From assembly GCA_037501455.1 (NCBI GenBank), contig CM074856.1, positions 20,295,001 through 20,359,000 on the forward strand: DNA of 64,000 nt. The letters run 5' to 3'. Positions 57,412-64,000 of the stretch are shown here, one piece after another. The notes beneath the pieces are model-generated. The model was not told the origin of the DNA and did not search any database. It saw only the letters and a program-made list of their open reading frames with translations. The position numbers were made by a program, and so were the translations under genes. The stretch is from Lantana camara. Its lineage: Eukaryota > Streptophyta > Magnoliopsida > Lamiales > Verbenaceae. Each line of letters starts with the position of its first letter. Positions within the stretch are counted from its first letter, which is position 1.

Positions 57412-57660
57412 CTAAATTGATATGGGCCGATGTGGACCACTCACCTTCGTCAACTTCCAATTGTGCTGGACTTCTGCTCTGCTCGTCGCCAAATATTCTA
57501 CCACGGTGTTGCCTTCTCGATGAATGTGGGTATCTAATGGGCCACTCTCTTGGTCATTTGTAGAAAACATAGAAATAAATGGGCCGAATTCTTTTAAAGC
57601 CTTTGGATTTGAGAATTTGGACCTATGCAGTCCCTGTTGAAATTGGGCCTTTCCTTTCAT
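57412..57660 (-). pseudogene. Possible LINE RNase H fragment
   Basis: An 82-codon frame with HIHREGNTVVEYLATS, which resembles the end of RNase H domains in plant LINEs and related pseudogenes. The rest is not recognised and no other LINE domain is near. Weak call. Confidence 0.3.
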
Positions 57661-57820
57661 ATGTTTGGTTTGCTGGTTTTAATTGTATGTAAAATAACAA
57701 TTTATAATTGCCCTTACTAAATTTTTGTACCCAGACAAAAAAGGAAATAATTTCCCTCCTTAAACAAGGGATATGATGATATGAAGACAACAACTCCATA
57801 ATTTCGATACTCGGATTTTC

Positions 57821-58457
57821 GGGCTTTTTCTAAAAATATTATAGTTTTGCAAACATATTGCACATCTATTGTACTTTCTGGGGATATTGTAAAAATATTG
57901 TAAGCCGGTTTCTATGAAACCGGTTTTCGGGGAATTTTTTTTTTTTTAATTATTTTATAAAGCCGGTTTCCATGTAACCGGTTTAATTTTGATTTATTTT
58001 TTTCGCCAAATTTCCAAGACTGAAACTATAAATAATTTTTAAAAAAAAACTTATTGTAAGCCGGTTTCTATGAAACCAGTTTTAGTGTTTTTTTTTTTTT
58101 TTTTTTTTTATAAAGCCGGTTTCAATGTTACCGATTTATTTTTGATTTATTTTTTCACCATTTTCCCAAGACTGAAATTAGCAATAATTGAAAAAAAACT
58201 TAACTGGTAACATTGAAACCGGCTTTATAAAAACTTTAAAAAAAAAACACTAAAACCGGTTTCATAGAAACCGGCTTACAATAAGTTTTTTTTTTTTAAA
58301 TTATTTATAGTTTCAGTCTTGGAAATTTGGCGAAAAAAATAAATCAAAAATAAACCGGTTACATAGAAACCGGCTTACAATATTTTTGTAATATCCCCAG
58401 AAAGTACAATAGATGTGCAATATGTTTGGAAAACTATAATATTTTTAGAAAAAGCCC
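57821..58457. mobile_element. Mutator-like foldback MITE, 637 bp, TSD CGGATTTTC
   Basis: Perfect 9-bp duplications at 57812-57820 and 58458-58466. The ends are GGGCTTTTTC and GAAAAAGCCC, and the two halves are reverse complements along nearly the whole length. Repeated AAGCCGGTTTC and GAAACCGGCTT blocks lie in the arms. No transposase. Confidence 0.92.
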
Positions 58458-58466
58458 CGGATTTTC

Positions 58467-60591
58467 TCTCCATTCAACTTCTAATAGATACGGTGTACGG
58501 TGATCGATTGGGTCTATTACGAAGCAATGTCTTTACTAGCGGGTCTGTATCAACCCTGGAACTTTATTCTCACATATTAATTTGTGTTCCAACTTAGGAA
58601 GTTAAATGTGAAAGTGCCATCCATATAAACAAGAAAAATTATATATGCTACCTTTGAATTTAGGAGTAGTTATAAATTAATTCTGTTGATATTATTAATT
58701 ACACATCAGTATCCTTAATAATTAGGATGTCATTATAGTATTGCAATTTCTATTGAGATGTTTTACCCAAAAATATTGAAAAGTTTAAGCCCGAGATGTA
58801 AAAATACTAGGGGAGTTAATTCATAATTACCTTTAAACTCATGTATAGTATATGTAGCTCACCCTATAAAATAAGACTATCGCTATGAATTAGAAATATA
58901 TGTGAAAAGGTTATAGTTTGCGACCTCAATTATTTTTTTTAATAAATTGTAATTTGATTTTATTCATCGTATGACACGTACACAAAATTTCTTCCACGTG
59001 TCACATGATAAGTGGAATCAGGTTGCACTTTGTTATAAAATAATAATTAAAGTTGCAAACGTAGACATTTTATAATTCAGAATGATCGAAATTTTTGTCT
59101 TAACAAATTATTTCGACTTGTAAACCACCATCTAATATTTGCATTTTTAACATATTACCATCTAAACTCATTTGTTTAGTGGTTTTGGGTAAAACAAACA
59201 AGACACGTTGTATATATATGATACATATACGTGTCTTGTTTTTTTTGAAGAAAAAATAAATAAATAAATGGTGGTATATCACAAATACAAATCTTAAATA
59301 ATGGTTTCCAAATTAAAATAATTTGTGTTGTGAATTAAAAAAAAAACTATAGTTAGGGCCTTCAAGCTGACTTAGTCTTTTATAATATCATGTTTGATAT
59401 TGATCCTAACACTATTCACATATTAAGTTCTCCATTGAATCCATTCAGCCCAATCTAATATTTGATATCAAACATGAAATTAATGAAAATTAGGTTGATC
59501 ATAAGGAGTCATAAAGTCGTATCAAACAAAAAATAAGATCGGATAAGCAAAACTTAATTCCACCTAATTCGAGACATGAAGATTACCTTCTTCAAATTAA
59601 TCTTTCGTATCAAACGGCCCCAAGTGAATATGGAAATGATTGGTTAAATATGAACTTATATAAAGTAGACGAATACTCGTATATAGCTTGAATTATGAAT
59701 TTGTTATCACGACCCTTCACCTTACCATTGAAATAAAGACGTAGAAATAAAATAAAATATAATATAGAATCTTTCATGAAACAAACGATAGGCAGGGCCA
59801 GGGACAAAGACCGGAGTTAGTATTTGGGCATAATTAGGGAGGAAGTAAAAGAAAAATATTTTTGAAGGCAAAAATTATTAATTTTTAAAAAATTGATCAT
59901 GAACATTACTAATTTAAAAATATTTCAAAAGAAATTTTTGTTAATTAATGATTACAAAAGTTGGAGACAGATTTTAACTGATTCTATAAAAGATTAAGGG
60001 TTCGAAACCTATTTGATAAAAAAAAAAAAAAATCCTTGAAAAGAATTTTAGTTATTGTCCGATCGAATTCAATTAAATGAGACTTAAAAAAAAAAAAATC
60101 CACCCCTCAAAATAATCATGAAAGAAATATATAAGAATATTTGAATTATAAGTTGTGATATGGGCAAGATTTATATTTCATATTTTTTTAACACATGCTC
60201 TCAAGTGAGATTCGAATCTAAATCATTGTCCTAGAAAAAATCACTTGAACCAATTGACATATATTTCACATTTAAATTCATTTTAAATGCACTTTAGTTC
60301 TTGATATATGTAAATTGTGATATTTTTTTACATCAAGATTCATTTCACGTAGACACATAAATAAATTCTTCAATCAAAAATAAAAAAAGGAAGACTTTTC
60401 TGAGAAATTAAATAATTATAATATAAATTTTTGAACAATTTTTGAGTTATTTGACATTATTTTTACCGGAAATATATTGAGCAATTATTATGTTGCTACG
60501 ATCATTATGAAGGATCAAAGGGCTTCAACAAAATTAATCAATATTATTAACTAAATTAAAAATAATAAAACTATTAAAAGCTAAATACATA
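58467..60591. other. AT-rich intergenic DNA
   Basis: No gene or bounded element. A short inverted repeat around TCATGTTTGATAT occurs at about 59388 and 59470, without matching element ends. Confidence 0.6.
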
Positions 60592-60600
60592 TAAATCTTT

Positions 60601-61982
60601 GGGTTAATTACACCTAGCCCCCATATTAGATAAGATAATTACAAGTCGCCACCATTTTTAGATTAAATTACGGATACCACCCTTCATGAAATAAGAAATT
60701 ACATTCAACCACCATTTTCGTTTAAAAGTTGATGACGTCAGCAAATTTTTTAATAAAAACCCGAAAATACCCTCCATTGACTTTGATCAAAATTTTTATT
60801 ACCATGTTACCCTTGGGGGTTAACAGTAATTAACTATACTAATATGGGGGTTAAGTGTAATATTTTCTAAAAAGAATTAGAATTGTCATTTTTGGACAAA
60901 TTATAACATTTATAACGACTATATTCCTCTTTCAACTATAATTTATTAAAATGAATTAAAGATTTATTTTATTATCAATATTAAGGTAAAATATAAGGAT
61001 CAATTAGTTATGATTAAATAATAATTAGAAACATAATTAATTGTGGGGACTTTATTATTGAATTTTTTTATTTACTTAGCTTAATAAAAAAGATATTAAT
61101 TTAGTTAAATTATTTTTTATATAGATATAAATTAATTACTAATAATTATTAAATAATAATTAATTATAAATTAAAATTACGAACTTTTGATTTATAATAT
61201 ATGTATTAAAATTTTCATGTAAATATAAAAATTTTCCTCATAGAGATATATAATTAGTAAAACTTTCAATATTGAACCTTTTTAGTTAGATTTGATTCGA
61301 TTTGAGTTAATTGATAATTTTTTAATTTAGTGAGAACAATTTGCATATTTGATTGCATAATACAAAATATAGTTTCTATATTTTAGAATTAGTTCAAATA
61401 TCGTTATCGGTAAATTTCTATTATAAAGTACTAAATTCCCTAAAAATCCTATTTTAATTAAATTAAGATAATGTATTAAAAAAAATAAGACTTGTTTAAT
61501 TTAAAGAAAACATGTGTGAGTTTTACAAATCAAACTAAATATATAAAATCAAATAAAACATGAACGAAGTGTATAATTAATTGTAGTTTAAAGAGGAATA
61601 TAGCCGTTATAATAATTATATTTTGTCAAAAAAAGAAAATTAAGAAATTTTATTAAAAATATTACACTTAACCTCTATATTAGTATAGTTAATTACAATT
61701 AACCCCTATATTAGTATAATTAATTACAATTAACCCCCATATTAGTATAGTTAATTACAGTTAACCCCAAGGACAACATGTGAATAAAAATTTTGACCAA
61801 AGTCAATGAAGGGTATTTTCGGATTTTCATTAAAAATTTTGTTGACATCAGCAACTTTTAAACGGAAATGGGGATTGAATGTAATTTCTTATTTCATGAA
61901 GGGTGGTGTCTGTAATTTAATCTAAAAATGGTGACGGATTGTAATTACCCCATCTAATATGGGGGCTAGGTGTAATTAACCC
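60601..61982. mobile_element. Mutator-like MITE, 1,382 bp, long TIRs
   Basis: TIRs start GGGTTAATTACACCTAGCCC and extend roughly 300 bases inward with differences. Flanks TAAATCTTT (60592-60600) and TAAATTTTT (61983-61991) match at 8 of 9 positions. The AT-rich core has no transposase. Confidence 0.85.
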
Positions 61983-61991
61983 TAAATTTTT

Positions 61992-62749
61992 TGGTCTTTG
62001 GTCGGACAACAATATACACGCATGAAAAGATCTTGCGAGGATATCCCCAAAGTTAACAGGCACGTGCACACCACGTGCGCCGTTGATAATTGTGAAAATC
62101 AAAAGGGCAAAAGTCATCCCAAAGTGTCCTCATGCACACCCCATGTGAACAATTGCAAGGACAAAATACACCAAAAGCCCATCTAATATTTTACTATGAC
62201 TTCTTCCTTCTTCCTTCTTCCTTCTTCCTATAATCCATTCCCTAATAATGCATAGATACCAATAGGGAATTTTGCAGGGGTTTGATTTAGATGGCATGAA
62301 AATTCCCATCTTATAAAATTTTCTTTAGTGAATTTCGTATTTTATAAATTGTTGTAGAAAAAATTCTATACTGACTGTACATGTTATACGCATTTTAAAT
62401 TTTATGCGAGCCGTAGTGCAGGCGAGATTAGAATTTGTGAAAATTTCAAAGTAGGGACTTCACCTAATTTTATTTTATTTTATTTTTTTGAAACTGACTT
62501 CACCTAAAATATTGTCTTTGATATATGGTGAACGCAAACTGATGCTTCACTTTTTATTTTTTCTTAAAAGAATAAATGTTGATTCTCAAAAGACTCGAAT
62601 TCGAATCATATATACAGAAACTTATCATTAAATAATTTGTTTGTTTTTTTGTTAATTTGTCTTAAATTTAAAAAAGGACAATATAGACAAAATCCACTTA
62701 AAATAATAATAAATGATCTTTGGAGGTGATGAGTAATTGTGTGCTAACA
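61992..62749. other. Intergenic DNA with a TTCTTCC microsatellite
   Basis: A C/T-rich (TTCTTCC)n tract lies at about 62199-62228. No gene is seen. Confidence 0.6.
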
Positions 62750-62758
62750 TAAGATTTT

Positions 62759-63584
62759 GGGTTTTTTTTTTTTTCACTCCAACTTTTAGGGTGTTTTGCA
62801 CTTTAATATATAATCTTTGAAATTTTACACTTTAGTATTCAACCTTTGGATTTTATTGCACTTGAGTGCCCAATCTCAGATCTGGTCATTAAAAAAAGGG
62901 CTAATCACAGAAACCCCCCCATCCTTTGGGGGTTTTGGCACTTTCTCCCCCTATACTTTCATTTTTGGCATTAAACCCCCTAACCTTTGAAAAATATTAC
63001 ACTTAACCCCTTGTAACAAACTTTAGCAAAGCAAATCTATACAAAGTTGATATCAAATGTGTAGATATTATATATCAAATCGAAGCTCTCGACGCAAGGA
63101 ACACAACAATGGTCTCGAAATCAAAATCCGACAACCTACGAAGTAGAAATTATCGGTTAAAGACGACGCACGACGATCGAAGCTTTTGGCAGCCAATAGG
63201 GTTGGCTGGGGTATGGGTTTTGTTCTCCTTGGAGAGACGAACACGATAGCGGTGGTCTTGAAGCTTGGGTCGCTATATCGGAGGAGAAATCGACGATCAA
63301 AATTTTTTGAAGGGGTTAAGTGTAATATTTTTCAAAGGTTAGGGGGTTTAATGCAAAAAATGAAAGTATAAGGGGGAAAGTGTCAAAACCCCCAAAGGAT
63401 GGGGGGGTTTATGTGATTAGCCCTTAAAAAAATGACACGTGCTTTGCACTTATTGACTGGATTTGAAATTGGGCACTTAAGTGAATTAAAATTCAAATGT
63501 TGGGTATCGAATTCTTAAATTTCAAAAAATAGGTATTAAAGTACAAAACACCCTAAAAGTTGGGATGGAAAAAAATAATAACCC
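62759..63584. mobile_element. Mutator-like MITE, outer, TSD TAAGATTTT
   Basis: Perfect 9-bp duplications at 62750-62758 and 63585-63593. The arms share CCAACTTTTAGGGTGTTTTG near both ends in inverted orientation. Without the nested insert it is about 290 bp. Confidence 0.88.
62898..63423. mobile_element. Mutator-like MITE, inner, TSD TTAAAAAAA
   Basis: 526 bp with about 110-bp TIRs starting GGGCTAATCACA, and 9-bp duplications at 62889-62897 and 63424-63432. It is nested in the outer MITE. The open frame at 63186-63371 is not a known protein. Confidence 0.9.
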
Positions 63585-63593
63585 TAAGATTTT

Positions 63594-63712
63594 ATTAGTT
63601 AATATTTGTAAGACAAGAGATTTTCGTGCTGCTTATGCTTAACATAGGATTGTGGGTACAATTAACTCTATAAATATATGAAAATGAATACGATATAATA
63701 TGAACCGACAAT

Positions 63713-63750
<38 letters not shown>

Positions 63751-64000
63751 TTATCATATAAGAAGTATCTAATATAGTACATGACACGACTCGATAAAGT
63801 AAACAATTTAAAAATACTCGTGTATTATGGGTACTTTTGCGTAAGGAATTTCTCCTTCCTATCTCATTATATATTCGAGTCATATCAAACTATTAATTTG
63901 TTGTGTTTTCCTATCAATAATAATAACTTCCACGAGAATTCAAACATGACATATTTGATTAAACTAATACAGTGTTACTGTTTAATTACACTACTCCATC
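63594..64000. other. AT-rich end of the window with a (TA)n tract
   Basis: A (TA)n run at 63714-63748. No gene is seen. Confidence 0.7.

Noticed and set aside
59340..59620. A possible Tourist-like MITE ending in CAAACGGCCCC.
   Set aside because: The left end does not mirror the right end and no TAA duplication is present.
1..64000. CRISPR arrays, rRNA or tRNA genes.
   Set aside because: None was seen. The regular repeats are transposon arrays or microsatellites, and tRNA similarity is limited to retroelement primer sites.

Overview
This is plant nuclear DNA, almost certainly from a eudicot. It is AT-rich and crowded with LTR retrotransposons, hAT-, Mutator- and PIF-type elements, and an endogenous caulimovirid. 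It holds one CC-NB-ARC-LRR (NLR) resistance gene and a duplicated, broken AP2/ERF gene. The species cannot be read from the sequence. Every call rests on reading the sequence and hand alignment; no database was searched.

Layout. 1-1900: 3' end of a Ty1/copia element (RNase H, purine tract, LTR). About 2358-17023: an endogenous pararetrovirus beginning close to a Met-tRNA primer site. It carries four small ORFs, a coat protein, a movement protein fused to a retropepsin-like domain, a second retropepsin-like domain with RT-RNase H, a transactivator-position protein, a 35S-like promoter and poly(A) signals. More small ORFs follow. A Ty3 chromovirus (10777-16629, 5-bp TSD) is inserted among those last ORFs. 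18253-22260: a hAT-like element (8-bp TSD) with a second, repeat-filled hAT-like element inside it.

22763-39339: the NLR gene. Exon 1 (CC and the first part of NB-ARC) is separated from exon 2 (rest of NB-ARC and LRR) by a 12.6-kb intron that contains a solo LTR nested in another solo LTR. The LRR is then broken by about 1.3 kb of foreign DNA. 40446-40528 is a nearly perfect 83-nt hairpin.

42245-50976: an ERF gene hit after codon 4 by a Tat-type Ty3 element. The present structure is solo LTR-ERF-flank, then Tat integrase and an intact three-exon antisense gene, then LTR-ERF-flank. It fits a crossover between a solo-LTR allele and a longer allele, and the two 2.0-kb arms differ by under 1%. 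50977-56570: a diffuse array of an ACCAAGCTTCAATAAATTA motif, with a PIF-like element inside. 57821-63584: four Mutator-like MITEs with 9-bp TSDs, one inside another.

Possibly functional: the NLR as a truncated product, the Tat antisense gene and the viral promoter. The sense genes of the retroelements and the ERF copies are broken. The most unusual items are the virus (two protease-like domains, covarying duplicated hairpins, a small-ORF cluster after the promoter) and the ERF/Tat rearrangement.
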